From: Oleiharenicola lentus
Lineage (GTDB): Bacteria; Verrucomicrobiota; Verrucomicrobiia; Opitutales; Opitutaceae
Direction of reading: 5' to 3'
Assembly (NCBI RefSeq): GCF_004118375.1
Contig: NZ_SDHX01000001.1
Location: forward strand, 2,049,693-2,113,692
Length of the DNA: 64,000 nucleotides
Each line of letters begins with the position of its first letter. Within the stretch, counting starts at the first letter, position 1. This document shows positions 42,447-52,178 of this stretch, one piece after another. The notes below the pieces were generated by a model. That model saw nothing but the letters and a program-made list of their open reading frames with translations. It was not told where the DNA came from and did no database searches. Both the position numbers and the translations under genes were made by a program.

Positions 42447-43946
42447 TCATCCCTTCGTTTTTGCCGGGAGGTGCTGTTTGCTGAAGAAAGTATCCGGATC
42501 CATCGCCTCAAGTTCGGTGGCGTTCGGACCGCCGCCGAACTGTTGCCAGTAAAGTTCCTTGAAGGGATTCAGCTTCGGCAGCGGGGCGTCTTCGTTGACG
42601 AGCTGCGGGCGCATCTCATCCCACCACTGGTCGTAATTAGCAGCCAGTTTTTGCACCACGCCGGGGTGGGTGGCCGCCACGTCGTGCTGTTCACCGGGAT
42701 CGTTGACGTAGTCGTAAAGTTGCCACGCCGGTTCGGTTGCACCCTTGATTGAGACGAGGCGCCAGCGGGAGTCGCGGATCGCGACGTTGCGGTATTTCCA
42801 GGCTTCGGGCGGGGTGCCGCGGGGCCAGCGACCGACGTGGGTGACGAGCGTGCGGTCGGCCCAGGGAGCGACGGGGTTTTCCAGCAGTGGCACGAGGCTG
42901 CGGCCCTCGATCTGGGCGCGGGTCTCGGCGGCGAGGGGCACGCCCGCGAGTTCCGCCAGGGTCGGGAAGAAGTCGATGTGAGCGGCCGGCACCGCGACCT
43001 CGCCCGGGGTGATCCGACCCGGCCAAGACCAGAACGAGACGGCGCGCACCCCGCCTCGCCAGGGCGTGACTTTCTGGCCGCGCATGCCGTGGTTCCAAAT
43101 GCGGACGCCGCTGAGGCCGCCATTGTCGGTCATGAAGATGACGAGAGTGTCGCGCTCGAGGCCACGGACTCTGAGGTGATCGAGCAGGCGGCCGACATTG
43201 TCGTCAATGTTGGCCACCATGCCCAGATACTTGGCGGTCTCGGCGTCGGGAGCTATGCCCGCGTAACGGGCCTCGTCTGCCGGCCGCACTTGGAGTGGGA
43301 TGTGCGGGGCGTTGGTGGCGAGGTGAGCGTAGAAGGGTTTTCCAGTCGCGGCCGCCACGTCGATCCAGCGCATGGCCTGATTGAAGAAAACATCGGTGCA
43401 GTAACCAACGGTCCTTTCGAATTTCCCGTTGTGATAGATCGTGGGGTCAAAGTAGGTGTTGCCAGGGGCGTCGCCACAGGACCCGGGATAGGTCTGGCCG
43501 ATGCCGCCGGCGCCATGGATGAAGACCTCGTCGAAGCCGCGACGCTCGGGGCGGTAGGCCGCTTCGTCGCCGAGGTGCCACTTGCCGAAGATGCCGGTGG
43601 CATAGCCGGCGGTGCGGAGCACCTCGGCCAGCGTGGTGGCGTCGAGGGTCAGGCGTTCCCGCTCGAGGATGGTGTGGGTGACGCCGTTCTTAAACTCGTG
43701 GCGGCCGGTGAGCAACGCGCTGCGGGTGGGAGCGCAGGTCGGGCTGACCTGAAAATCCGTGAAACGCACGCTTGCGGCGTGGAGCCGGTCGAGATTCGGC
43801 GTTTGGAGGATCGGATGACCGTGGGCGGCGATGTCCCCGTAGCCCTGATCGTCGGTGAGAATGAACACGATGTTGGGCGGCCTGACCGGCGCAGCCGGAA
43901 GGGCGCAGGCAAGCACCAGGGGGCACAACCAGACCAGGAATTTCAT
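42447..43946 (-). CDS. Exported sulfatase, arylsulfatase-like (S1 family)
   Basis: This 499-residue protein has a signal peptide about 1-19. Metal Asp32-Asp33 lie in FILTDDQGYGD, and the signature is Cys71-A-P-T-Arg75. IFGKWHLGDE and FMTDNGGLSG place it in the arylsulfatase A/N-acetylgalactosamine-6-sulfatase-like branch. It is the last gene of the ten-gene minus-strand unit that starts at 58493, 43 bp after the preceding sulfatase. Confidence 0.93.
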   Translation of the reverse strand: MKFLVWLCPLVLACALPAAPVRPPNIVFILTDDQGYGDIAAHGHPILQTPNLDRLHAASVRFTDFQVSPTCAPTRSALLTGRHEFKNGVTHTILERERLTLDATTLAEVLRTAGYATGIFGKWHLGDEAAYRPERRGFDEVFIHGAGGIGQTYPGSCGDAPGNTYFDPTIYHNGKFERTVGYCTDVFFNQAMRWIDVAAATGKPFYAHLATNAPHIPLQVRPADEARYAGIAPDAETAKYLGMVANIDDNVGRLLDHLRVRGLERDTLVIFMTDNGGLSGVRIWNHGMRGQKVTPWRGGVRAVSFWSWPGRITPGEVAVPAAHIDFFPTLAELAGVPLAAETRAQIEGRSLVPLLENPVAPWADRTLVTHVGRWPRGTPPEAWKYRNVAIRDSRWRLVSIKGATEPAWQLYDYVNDPGEQHDVAATHPGVVQKLAANYDQWWDEMRPQLVNEDAPLPKLNPFKELYWQQFGGGPNATELEAMDPDTFFSKQHLPAKTKG

Positions 43947-43989
43947 ATTGGTTTCGGGAGTCCAGAGCGGCCGCGGGTGGGACCGTAAG

Positions 43990-45402
43990 TCATGGGCCGG
44001 GAGAAGAGCGGCCGGGACCAGCGGCGGCGAGCGCCGCCGAGAGCCGGTCGCTCAGATCACGGATGAGGTCCGGATGCGCCGCAGCGACATTATGGTCCTC
44101 CTCGGGGTCAAGAGTGTGATCGTAGAGTTCGCTGGTTCCGTCGCTCCAGCGGGTGAAGCGCCACTGGTCGGTGCGGATGGAATCACCGCGCGAACGGCCG
44201 CGGACCACGATCGTGATGGCGGCGGGTTTGCCCGCGCCCTTCGGGTCGCGCAGGAGCGGGAGCAGGCTCTGACCCGCAAGATTCGGCGGCGGGGTGAGCC
44301 GGCAGAGCTCGGCGACCGTGGGATAGAGATCGATGAACTCCACCAGCCCGCGGGCGACACCGGGTTTGATCCCGGGTGCGGCGATGAGCAGCGGTGCCCG
44401 GCAGGTGCGCTCAAACAGCGTGTCCTTGTTCCACCAGTCGCGCTCGCCCAGATGATAGCCGTGGTCGCCGAGCAGGATCACGATGGTGTTCTCCCAGAGG
44501 TTGAGCCGGTCGAGCGTGGCGAGCACGCGCCCGACCTGGGCGTCCACATAGGTGGTGCAAGCATAGTAGGCGCGCAGAAACTCCTCCCGGTCGCGGTCGG
44601 CAAATTGGGCAAACGCGGCACCGAGCCCTCCGAACCCGACGGCCAGCGGCGGTGCGGGCGTTTGGTCGCCGGGCGGGCGCGTCAGGCGGAGCGAGCCTTC
44701 GGGGTAGAGATCGAAATATTTCTTCGGGGCGAGAAACGGATCATGCGGTTTCATGAAGCCGGCACCGATGACCCACGGCCGGTCGTCGCACCGCTCAATT
44801 TCCTCGATGACCGCGCGGGCGATCTGTCCGTCGGGCTGGTCGTCGTCGTCACCGTCCATGGCGCCCCAGTGACACCAAGACAATTTTCCGTTCGAGAGAT
44901 CGCGGCCGGCCAGCTTGATCCTGCCACGCGGAGTGGCCTCATACGGCCGGGCGGTGTGCCAGGACAGCGGCAGATCAGCCCACTGCGCACGCAAGGCCTC
45001 GTCGCGTCCGCCGCCCAGATGGAGAATCTTGCCGAATGCGGTCGAGTGGCGACCGTCGTTCTTCAGCAACTGGGGCAGCGTGACGACCTCCGGCAGGCGT
45101 TCCCGAAGAATCGTGTGGTTGTCGGTGACGCCGGTTTGGTCGGGCCGCAGGCCGGTGAGGAACGAACTGCGGCTGGCATTGCAGACGGGGTATTGCACGT
45201 AGGCGCGGTCGAAACGGACCGCGCGGGCGGCGAGCCGATTGATGTGGGGGGTCAGCACGGCGGGATTGCCGTAGCAGCCGAGAGTGTCGCGCAGATCGTC
45301 GATCGTGATGAGCAGAACGTTGAGCTTGCCCGCCGACGTCGTGGCGGGGGCTCCGCAGCATAGGGCGGTAAGGCCGGCAAACAGTAGCAGATAAGGTCTC
45401 AT
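43990..45402 (-). CDS. Exported sulfatase with CNASR signature, iduronate-2-sulfatase-like
   Basis: This 470-residue protein has a signal peptide to about residue 24. Metal Asp35-Asp36 are in ITIDDLRDTLGCYG. The signature is Cys74-N-A-S-Arg78, so the usual Pro is Ala, which is allowed in the C/S-x-P/A-x-R consensus but seen in only this one of the nine sulfatases here. FGKILHLGGG replaces the more common GKVFH. ILLGDHGYHLGERDWWNKDTLFERTCRAP is intact. Its start overlaps the upstream GH99-like stop by 4 bp, indicating coupled translation. Confidence 0.92.
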   Translation of the reverse strand: MRPYLLLFAGLTALCCGAPATTSAGKLNVLLITIDDLRDTLGCYGNPAVLTPHINRLAARAVRFDRAYVQYPVCNASRSSFLTGLRPDQTGVTDNHTILRERLPEVVTLPQLLKNDGRHSTAFGKILHLGGGRDEALRAQWADLPLSWHTARPYEATPRGRIKLAGRDLSNGKLSWCHWGAMDGDDDDQPDGQIARAVIEEIERCDDRPWVIGAGFMKPHDPFLAPKKYFDLYPEGSLRLTRPPGDQTPAPPLAVGFGGLGAAFAQFADRDREEFLRAYYACTTYVDAQVGRVLATLDRLNLWENTIVILLGDHGYHLGERDWWNKDTLFERTCRAPLLIAAPGIKPGVARGLVEFIDLYPTVAELCRLTPPPNLAGQSLLPLLRDPKGAGKPAAITIVVRGRSRGDSIRTDQWRFTRWSDGTSELYDHTLDPEEDHNVAAAHPDLIRDLSDRLSAALAAAGPGRSSPGP

Positions 45403-46691
45403 GGAGTGGTGGCGGTGGTGACAGGCAGGGGTGGTTCGGCGGTGGGGGGGAGTTCGCCCCGGATGACCTTGCCGGCGAGTCCGGTCAGACGAAGGTAGTG
45501 ATCGCTTCGCAGACCCTCGTAGGTGACGAACTTGGCGCCATTGCCGACTGGCGGCGTGTTGGTCACCTTGAAAATCGCGGTGCCTTCATCGACCTCGTCG
45601 AACATGGCGACATACAGCATGCTGGCGCCGGCGTCTTTGGCGGCAGCGATCTGCGACCAGAAGAACCGGCCTTGCAGCCGGGGAATGTCATCGAGTGGAG
45701 CGTCCTTCATGTTGTGCCAGCTGAAACCGGGAAAGGCGACGGGGAGAAAGTCGATCTGGCGCTCGCGGAGCCAGGCGATGTCCGGTTGCCACACGGTGGC
45801 TGCGTGGGTGGTCGCGGCCTCCGGCGTGCGATAGCGGCCCGGGGTCCAAGGGGAGACCACATCGGCCAGGGCGATGAGTTCATGCAACATGGGATCTGGC
45901 ACCGAGTCGCGGGTCAACGTGCGCCACTGGCTGGGCACGCCGAGCATGATGGCGAGGCCGCCGCTGGTCTTGTCCTCCTTCAGAAACGTGAGAATCTTGC
46001 GCCAATCCTCGAGCGTGGGCCGGGGTTTGTCGTGATCGAGGAAACCACAACCCCATAGAGCCAAAAGGGGTTTGCCCCGGTGATGCAGGTAGTTCGGATC
46101 GCTCGTGAGCCGGGTGTCGCGGAGCAGTTTTTTCCAGTCGTCGATCAGCACATCGGCATGCCCGGGACGGAGGCCACTGAGGTCATACATGAGGGCGTAA
46201 ACGCGTCCGTGGGCGCGCGCGCCCGCCCGGACATTTTCGAGGACTGCGTTGTTGGCGGCGAGGGAGGTGCCACGGGCCAGTGAGCTGACGAAACGTTGTA
46301 GAAAAACGCCGTCGATGCCGTGCTCTTCCATCCACGCAAAGTGCCGGACCACGGTGGGGCGGCGATAGGAGCTGAACACCTCCGCAGGAGTGCCATCGGC
46401 ATGCCGCAGCTTGGTTGGAAAACGCTCGGAGGCAGGGAACTCGCTCAAATCCGGCCAGAGATCCACTCGCACGTTGTCCGGCGCCGGCTGTTTGCCGTCA
46501 CGAGTCCAGTGGTTGTAACCCCGGCCGGAGCCATCGCCCTCGGCGTTGAACCAGCCTTGGTAACCGACCATGACCTTGCCCGTCAGGGAGGACGAGTTGA
46601 CCGGCTTGGTGCCCGGTCCGGCGCAGCTGGTGAACAGCACCGCGAGTAGCGTGCTGGCGGCTAGCAGCCGCGGTAGGGAAAGGGTGGTCAT
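45399..46691 (-). CDS. GH71/GH99-like glycosidase, probable lipoprotein
   Basis: This 430-residue protein starts at the ATG at 46691; a longer upstream extension has no similarity. The N-terminus ends in LFTSCAG, a plausible lipobox, so the mature protein is probably lipid-anchored. VMVGYQGWFNAEGDGSG, IDGVFLQRF, YALMYDLSGLRPG and AFPGFSWHNM parallel the protein at 36458-37765. AMFDEVDEGTAIF near residue 365 has the same pair of glutamates three apart as the GH99 active site. It would cut inside alpha-mannoside chains at the cell surface. It is translationally coupled to the downstream sulfatase. Confidence 0.78.
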   Translation of the reverse strand: MTTLSLPRLLAASTLLAVLFTSCAGPGTKPVNSSSLTGKVMVGYQGWFNAEGDGSGRGYNHWTRDGKQPAPDNVRVDLWPDLSEFPASERFPTKLRHADGTPAEVFSSYRRPTVVRHFAWMEEHGIDGVFLQRFVSSLARGTSLAANNAVLENVRAGARAHGRVYALMYDLSGLRPGHADVLIDDWKKLLRDTRLTSDPNYLHHRGKPLLALWGCGFLDHDKPRPTLEDWRKILTFLKEDKTSGGLAIMLGVPSQWRTLTRDSVPDPMLHELIALADVVSPWTPGRYRTPEAATTHAATVWQPDIAWLRERQIDFLPVAFPGFSWHNMKDAPLDDIPRLQGRFFWSQIAAAKDAGASMLYVAMFDEVDEGTAIFKVTNTPPVGNGAKFVTYEGLRSDHYLRLTGLAGKVIRGELPPTAEPPLPVTTATTP

Positions 46692-46722
46692 GCGGAAAAG
46701 GAGGAGGGTTTGGGTGCAGAAT

Positions 46723-48150
46723 TCAGGAAGGGGGCGGGGCAGGGGACTCAGCCGCAGCCTGCATGAGGTTTTCGTAGTGCTGGCGCAGTCGGACCACGAT
46801 TTCCGGATGCGCGGCGGCCACATCGTGTTGCTCGCCGGGATCAGACTCCAAGTCGAAGAGTTGCATGGGGGCCGGGGCGTCGCCGTTGGTGAGGCCGGGA
46901 TAATGGTCCGGCGAATATTGTTCGGCGGGAGCCAGAATAGTGACGCCGTCAGGACCGCGCGGGTCGAGCCAGCGTTCGCCGGGCGGCGCCCTTCGGCTGC
47001 GCTGATCCGAGGCCGGGAGCACGTGCAATTTCCAGCGGGCGTCACGGATGGTGGCAACGCGTGGCCCGAGCTGACCGAGGATCACTTTGTGGGGACTGGC
47101 GGCGTCAGAGGTCAACTGGGGCATGAGGTCGCGTCCGTCGATGACGCGGTCCGCCGGCGGCGCGATGCCCGCGGCATTCAGGGTGGTGGTGAAGAGGTCC
47201 ATCATGACGGCGGGGGAGCGGTTGGTGTGGCCAGCGGGGATTTTCCCCGGCCAGCGGGCAAGGCAGGGTGTGCGGTAGCCGCCCTCGTAGGAACTGGCCT
47301 TCATGCCGCGTAACCCGCCCGTGCTCCCGCCATAAAAGGGGCCGTTGTCGCCGGCGAAGATTACGAGGGTTTTCTCCTCGAGGCCGAGTTCGCGGAGGGT
47401 CTTCATAACCTCGCCGACGCTCCAGTCGAGTTCGGTCATCACATCGCCGTATAGACCGGTTCCGGACTTCCGGTAGAATGCCTCGGACGCGGCGAGGGGT
47501 TTGTGGGGCATCGCGTGCGCGAGGTAGAGGAAGAACCCCCGCGACTGGTTGCGTTTGATGAAGTTGATCGCGCGGGCGGTGTAGCGCTGGGTGAGGTTGG
47601 CCTGCACAAGCGGATATTCAATGGGCTGCTCGCTCTCGACCAATTGCACGGGGCGCATGTCGTTGGAATACAAAATGCCGAGGTATTCATCGAACCCGCG
47701 CCGGGTGGGAAGCCACTCCGGGCGCGCGTGGCCAAGATGCCACTTGCCCACCATCCCCGTGGCGTAGCCTGCCTGCTGGAAGAGCTGGGCCAGGGTGATT
47801 TCGCCGGTGGGCAGATGGAGGCTGTCTTCCTCGGCGCGCTGCCCGTCGGGAGCCGGGTTGCCCGTCAGGCCATGGCGGAATGGATAGCGTCCCGTGAGCA
47901 GCGATGCCCGGGTGGGCGCGCAATAGGGGGCCGGACAATTAAACTGCGTGAAACGTGCACCGGTGGCGGCCAGCCGGTCGAGGTTTGGCGTTTTCACGGT
48001 CGGGTGCCCGTAACAGCCGAGGTCGCCGTAACCGAGATCGTCGGCGAGGATGATGACGACGTTGGGACGTTCCGCCGAATCAGGCGCACCGGCGTGCAGC
48101 AGGCCGGTGCAGGTGAGGAGAAGGGATGAAAGGAGGGCGGTCAGTTTCAT
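46723..48150 (-). CDS. Exported sulfatase, arylsulfatase-like (S1 family)
   Basis: This 475-residue protein has a signal peptide about 1-20. Metal Asp37-Asp38 lie in ILADDLGYGDLGCYG, and the signature is Cys77-A-P-T-Arg81. MVGKWHLGHARPEW and FAGDNGPFYGGSTGG are of the arylsulfatase A/galactosamine-6-sulfatase type. It starts 1 bp after the stop of the canonical GH92 gene (48152), so desulfation and mannose trimming are tightly co-expressed. Confidence 0.93.
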   Translation of the reverse strand: MKLTALLSSLLLTCTGLLHAGAPDSAERPNVVIILADDLGYGDLGCYGHPTVKTPNLDRLAATGARFTQFNCPAPYCAPTRASLLTGRYPFRHGLTGNPAPDGQRAEEDSLHLPTGEITLAQLFQQAGYATGMVGKWHLGHARPEWLPTRRGFDEYLGILYSNDMRPVQLVESEQPIEYPLVQANLTQRYTARAINFIKRNQSRGFFLYLAHAMPHKPLAASEAFYRKSGTGLYGDVMTELDWSVGEVMKTLRELGLEEKTLVIFAGDNGPFYGGSTGGLRGMKASSYEGGYRTPCLARWPGKIPAGHTNRSPAVMMDLFTTTLNAAGIAPPADRVIDGRDLMPQLTSDAASPHKVILGQLGPRVATIRDARWKLHVLPASDQRSRRAPPGERWLDPRGPDGVTILAPAEQYSPDHYPGLTNGDAPAPMQLFDLESDPGEQHDVAAAHPEIVVRLRQHYENLMQAAAESPAPPPS

Positions 48151-48151
48151 T

Positions 48152-50437
48152 TTAGGGTAAGTTCCAGAAGACTTTCTTTTCGGCGCCCATCTCAAACACC
48201 AGTTCCTTGCCGGCCATGATGTCGACATAGGTGACGAAGGGCGTCTTCAATTGCTCTCCATTGAGGGTTACACGCTGGACATAGGGGTGATTCGCGGTCC
48301 CGTTTTTCATGCGCACGACAAAGAACTTTCCGTTCGGCAACGTCACTCGGGCTTCGTCAAACAGCGGACGGCCGAGTGAGAAATTCGGGTCGCCCGGCGC
48401 CACCTGATAGATGCCCAGCGCACTCAGCACGAACCACGCGGACATCTGGCCGGCGTCTTCGTTGCCAATCAGGCCAGCGGGGGTGGCGAGGTAAAACTCG
48501 GTCATGATCTGGTGGACGATGTCCGCGGTGCGCCAGGGCTGCTCCGCCCAGTTGAACAAATAGGCGGTGTGGTGACTCGGCTCGTTGCCGTGGGCGTATT
48601 GGCCGATCAGCCCAGTGACGTCGCTGGAGATGTGTGCACCCGTGAGGCGGGAGTCGGTTGTGAACAAGGCATTCAGTTTTGCCGCGAAGGGCTCCCGTCC
48701 GCCGAATAGGTTCATCAGACCCGGAACATCGTGCGGCACAAACCAGGTCCATTGCCAGGCGTTGCCTTCCACATAGCCGAGGACGCGGGCGTCGGTGTCG
48801 GTGGGGGTAAAGGGCGTCACCCAGGTGCCGTCAGAATTCTTCGCCCGCATGAAGCCGGTGGCGGGGTCGAAATACTTGCGGTAATAGCCCGCGCGCCCGA
48901 TATACTCCGCGGCCGTTTCCTCGCGGCCCAGAGCTCGGGCCAACGTGGCGATGGTCCAGTCATTGTAGGCAAACTCCAGCGCCTTGGAGATGGATCGGGT
49001 TTCGAGATCGGCCGGAATATGGCCCTTGGTCGCGTTGTAGAGCTTGGCCTTCGGCATGAGCCGCGCTCGGGTATCGTCCGAGTTGTAGGGAATCGGCTTC
49101 TGGTCGTCATACCGCGACGCAAACACGACCGCCTCCATCGCCTTGTCTAGATCGTAGTCGCGCAGCCCCTTGACGTAGGCGTCCACGATCACCGGCACGG
49201 CGTGGTAGCCGATCATGCAGCCCGTGTAGTTGGAGGCCAATTCCCACATCGGAAGGATGCCGCCCTCGTCATGTTTGCGGAGCAGGGAGCGAATCCAAGC
49301 CTGGTCCAGCTCGGGGTTGAGGATTGTGTAGAGCGGGTGCTGGGCGCGAAAGGTATCCCAGAGGGAAAAGACCGTGTAGTTAGTGTAGCCGGTGTCTTGG
49401 TGGTTCTTCTGGTCCATGCCGCGGTAGCGGCCGTCCACATCGCTGGCCACATTGGGACAGATGGCGGTGTGGTAGAGCGCGGTGGTGAAGACCGTCCGCT
49501 GCTCGTCCGTGCCGCCTTGCACCTGAATCTGCGTGAGATGCTTGGTCCAGAGCGCTGCGGCTTGCTTCACGGCACCGTCGAAGTCCCAGCCGGGCGCTTC
49601 CGCGCGCAGATTCTTCTTCGCGCCGTCGCGATCGACGTGGCTGAGACCGATTTTGACCAGCACGGTGTCGGACTCGTTCGTGGCAAAGTTGAGCCGGGCC
49701 TTGACGTTCTGTCCGGTGACGGAGGCCTTTCCCGGCTGCAGGCTGTCCGCGACAAAAAGCTCGGCGGTGAACGGCCTGGAAAACTCCGCGTGAAAATAGA
49801 TCCAGCGGTTTTGCGCCCAGCCACGCACATGCCGCCACCCGGCGATCTCACGCTCGTTGAGGACTTCGATCTCCGCTGCCAGGATCTCACGATTCTGGAT
49901 ACTGTGCTTCAGGTCGATGACCATGCCCGCCTTCGCGGCCGGCGGGAAAGTATAGCGGTGCAGACCCACGCGCGGCGTCGCTGACAGCTCCGCTTGGACC
50001 TGAAAGCGGTCGAGCAGGACGCGGTAATAGCCCGGCGTGGCGAACTGCTTCTTTTTGTCGAAGGCGGACCGATACCCGTACTCCGGTTTCTGGGGCGTGC
50101 CCGAGCCGATGCTGATGTCGCCCGTGAAGGGCATCAGGAGCACATCACCATAGTCACCGATGCCCGTGCCACTGAGATGCGTGTGGCTGAAGCCCAAGAT
50201 TTCTGCGTCAGCATCGTAGTATCCGCCGCAGGCATCCCAGCCGCTCGTGCGGGTATCCGGGCTGAGCTGTACCATGCCAAACGGCGTGGTCGCCCCGGGG
50301 AAGGTGTGGCCGTGAAACCCCGTGCCGATGAATGGATCGACCTGCTGCAAGATGTCGTCCGCATCAACAGCCGGAGACTGATTTACTCCAGCCACGGCAA
50401 GCACTGCACCAAGTGAGGCGAAAGAGATGAGTTTCAT
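48152..50437 (-). CDS. GH92 alpha-mannosidase (canonical)
   Basis: This 761-residue protein starts at the ATG at 50437, followed by a signal peptide (about 1-23). It opens with the classic GH92 motif VDPFIGTGFHGHTFPGATTP and MVQLSPDTRTSGWDACGGYY. The second domain has GNEPSHHTAYLFNW and LIGNEDAGQMSAWFVLSALGIYQV near residue 655, with the calcium and catalytic residues intact. GH92 enzymes are Ca2+-dependent inverting exo-alpha-mannosidases acting on alpha-1,2, 1,3 or 1,4 bonds. The linkage preference cannot be read here. It lies between two sulfatase genes in the ten-gene operon and probably trims mannose once sulfate is removed. Confidence 0.93.
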   Translation of the reverse strand: MKLISFASLGAVLAVAGVNQSPAVDADDILQQVDPFIGTGFHGHTFPGATTPFGMVQLSPDTRTSGWDACGGYYDADAEILGFSHTHLSGTGIGDYGDVLLMPFTGDISIGSGTPQKPEYGYRSAFDKKKQFATPGYYRVLLDRFQVQAELSATPRVGLHRYTFPPAAKAGMVIDLKHSIQNREILAAEIEVLNEREIAGWRHVRGWAQNRWIYFHAEFSRPFTAELFVADSLQPGKASVTGQNVKARLNFATNESDTVLVKIGLSHVDRDGAKKNLRAEAPGWDFDGAVKQAAALWTKHLTQIQVQGGTDEQRTVFTTALYHTAICPNVASDVDGRYRGMDQKNHQDTGYTNYTVFSLWDTFRAQHPLYTILNPELDQAWIRSLLRKHDEGGILPMWELASNYTGCMIGYHAVPVIVDAYVKGLRDYDLDKAMEAVVFASRYDDQKPIPYNSDDTRARLMPKAKLYNATKGHIPADLETRSISKALEFAYNDWTIATLARALGREETAAEYIGRAGYYRKYFDPATGFMRAKNSDGTWVTPFTPTDTDARVLGYVEGNAWQWTWFVPHDVPGLMNLFGGREPFAAKLNALFTTDSRLTGAHISSDVTGLIGQYAHGNEPSHHTAYLFNWAEQPWRTADIVHQIMTEFYLATPAGLIGNEDAGQMSAWFVLSALGIYQVAPGDPNFSLGRPLFDEARVTLPNGKFFVVRMKNGTANHPYVQRVTLNGEQLKTPFVTYVDIMAGKELVFEMGAEKKVFWNLP

Positions 50438-50501
50438 GTCGGATGAGATAAACCGCAGCCGGCAAGGGCGGTGCGACGGGGGACTGGGTTGGTGTTTCGG
50501 A

Positions 50502-52052
50502 TCAATTGGCGTTCTTGTTGATCGGTTGATCCACCACCGCGGGCAGCGGGAAGTCCGATGCTTGGTCACCGCCGCGACCGCGTAGACGCTTGTTGTTTAT
50601 TCCGCCGGCCGGCTGATTGAGCGGGATCTCCATCCCGCCCAGGAGCTGCATCTTGGCGTAGAGCTGGTTTTCCATCTCCTGGGCCAGCGGGCGAAACTGC
50701 GGATCATAAAGGAGATTGCGGGTTTCGTCGGGATCGCTCTGCAGGTCGTAGAGTTCGTCGGCATCCCACAGACCGTAATAGGTGATGTATTTGTAGCGGT
50801 CGCCGCGCAGCGAGAAGACCGTGGGCGTCTGTGGGAAGTTTTTCTCCCAGTAGTAAACGTAGAGAAAGTCTTTGCGCCACGGAACGGTCTTGCCCTCGGC
50901 CAGCGGGAGAATGCTCTGCCCGTCCATGTGCGCGGGCCTTTGCAGACCCATCGCCTCCATGACCGTCGGCGCAATGTCGATATTGGCGACCATCTCGTCC
51001 ACGACGGTGCCGCCTTTGATGAGCGCGGGGCACTGCATGAGCAGGGGCACGCGGATCGAGGGTTCGTAGGCCACCCGCTTGTCGATCAGCCCGTGCTCGC
51101 CAAACATGAAACCGTTGTCGCCCATGTAAATGACGAGCGTGTCTTCATAGACGCCCATGTCCTTCAGCTGTTGCAGGACGCGGCCGATGCTATCGTCCAC
51201 GGAAGAGAGGGTTTCGCAGTAGCGTTTGTAGTAGTTTTCGATGTCCAGCTCACTGTGGTAGGGGAAATCCACGCCGTGCCAGGAATTACGCTGGTCCCGC
51301 AGCCAGCGGGGTTTGAGCCGGTTGGCCGCAGTGCTCGCCTCGGACGCCGGGCGGTGGAAGGGCAGTTCCTTGAATCTGCCCTCGTATTTGGGCTCGGGCG
51401 TGAAGTTGGCGTGCACGGCCTTGTGTGACAGGTAGAGGAAGAAGGGCTTTTCGGCCGGATTCTGCTGCTTCAGCCAGTCGATGGCGTAATCGGTCAGTTC
51501 CGTGGTGATGTATCCTCTCTGCGGCACGCGCTTGCCGTCCACGTTGAGGGTATAGTTTGGGTTGGGCGCGAGGTATTCACCTTGCCCGCGGAAGCTGACC
51601 CACCGATCCCAGCCGGGCTGGGGCTCGTCGCTCTCGCCGCCCATGTGCCATTTGCCGATGAAGGCGGTAGCGTAACCGGCCTTTTGCAAATACTGCGGAA
51701 AGTACACGGTGCCCGGCGGGATCGCGCGGTTGTTGTCAATCACACGATGCCGAAACGTATAAAGTCCGGTGAGGATGGACGCACGACTGGGGGAACACAG
51801 GGCGGTCGTCACGAGCGCGTTCTTCAGGTGGGTTCCGTTTTTTGCCATCGAGTCCATGACGGGGGTCAGGGCGAATTGATGCCCCAGGAAACTCATGGCG
51901 TCGTAGCGATGATCGTCTGAGAGAATGAAAACGACGTTGCGCGGCTTGGCGCCGGCGATGCGTTCGGGGACGATGGCGGTGGGAACAGGCACGACCTCGG
52001 CAACAAGGGCGGTGCCGGCAAGCGCCAGACCCGGGAGAAGGAGGCGACGCAT
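50502..52052 (-). CDS. Exported sulfatase, N-acetylglucosamine-6-sulfatase-like (S1 family)
   Basis: This 516-residue protein starts at the ATG at 52052 with a signal peptide (about 1-19). Metal Asp46-Asp47 lie in FILSDDHRYDAMSF, and the signature is Cys86-S-P-S-Arg90 within LVTTALCSPSRASILTGLY. FIGKWHMGGESDEPQPGWDRW and MGDNGFMFGEHGLIDKR resemble glucosamine-6-sulfatase-type enzymes (S1_11-like by recollection, not searched). The sulfated sugar it acts on is not certain. A 126-bp gap to the kinase gene upstream could hold an internal promoter, but no clear one is seen. Confidence 0.9.
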   Translation of the reverse strand: MRRLLLPGLALAGTALVAEVVPVPTAIVPERIAGAKPRNVVFILSDDHRYDAMSFLGHQFALTPVMDSMAKNGTHLKNALVTTALCSPSRASILTGLYTFRHRVIDNNRAIPPGTVYFPQYLQKAGYATAFIGKWHMGGESDEPQPGWDRWVSFRGQGEYLAPNPNYTLNVDGKRVPQRGYITTELTDYAIDWLKQQNPAEKPFFLYLSHKAVHANFTPEPKYEGRFKELPFHRPASEASTAANRLKPRWLRDQRNSWHGVDFPYHSELDIENYYKRYCETLSSVDDSIGRVLQQLKDMGVYEDTLVIYMGDNGFMFGEHGLIDKRVAYEPSIRVPLLMQCPALIKGGTVVDEMVANIDIAPTVMEAMGLQRPAHMDGQSILPLAEGKTVPWRKDFLYVYYWEKNFPQTPTVFSLRGDRYKYITYYGLWDADELYDLQSDPDETRNLLYDPQFRPLAQEMENQLYAKMQLLGGMEIPLNQPAGGINNKRLRGRGGDQASDFPLPAVVDQPINKNAN

Positions 52053-52178
52053 TGACGTGGCGAAGACTCCGCAGATCACGGCGAAACTTGAGAAAATCCG
52101 CTCCGTGGCCTTCGCAGCAGAATGGCATGATGTGAAGGTTAGCATGCTGGGTAGAGGTGAGCCCTAGAAGGGTTCTGA

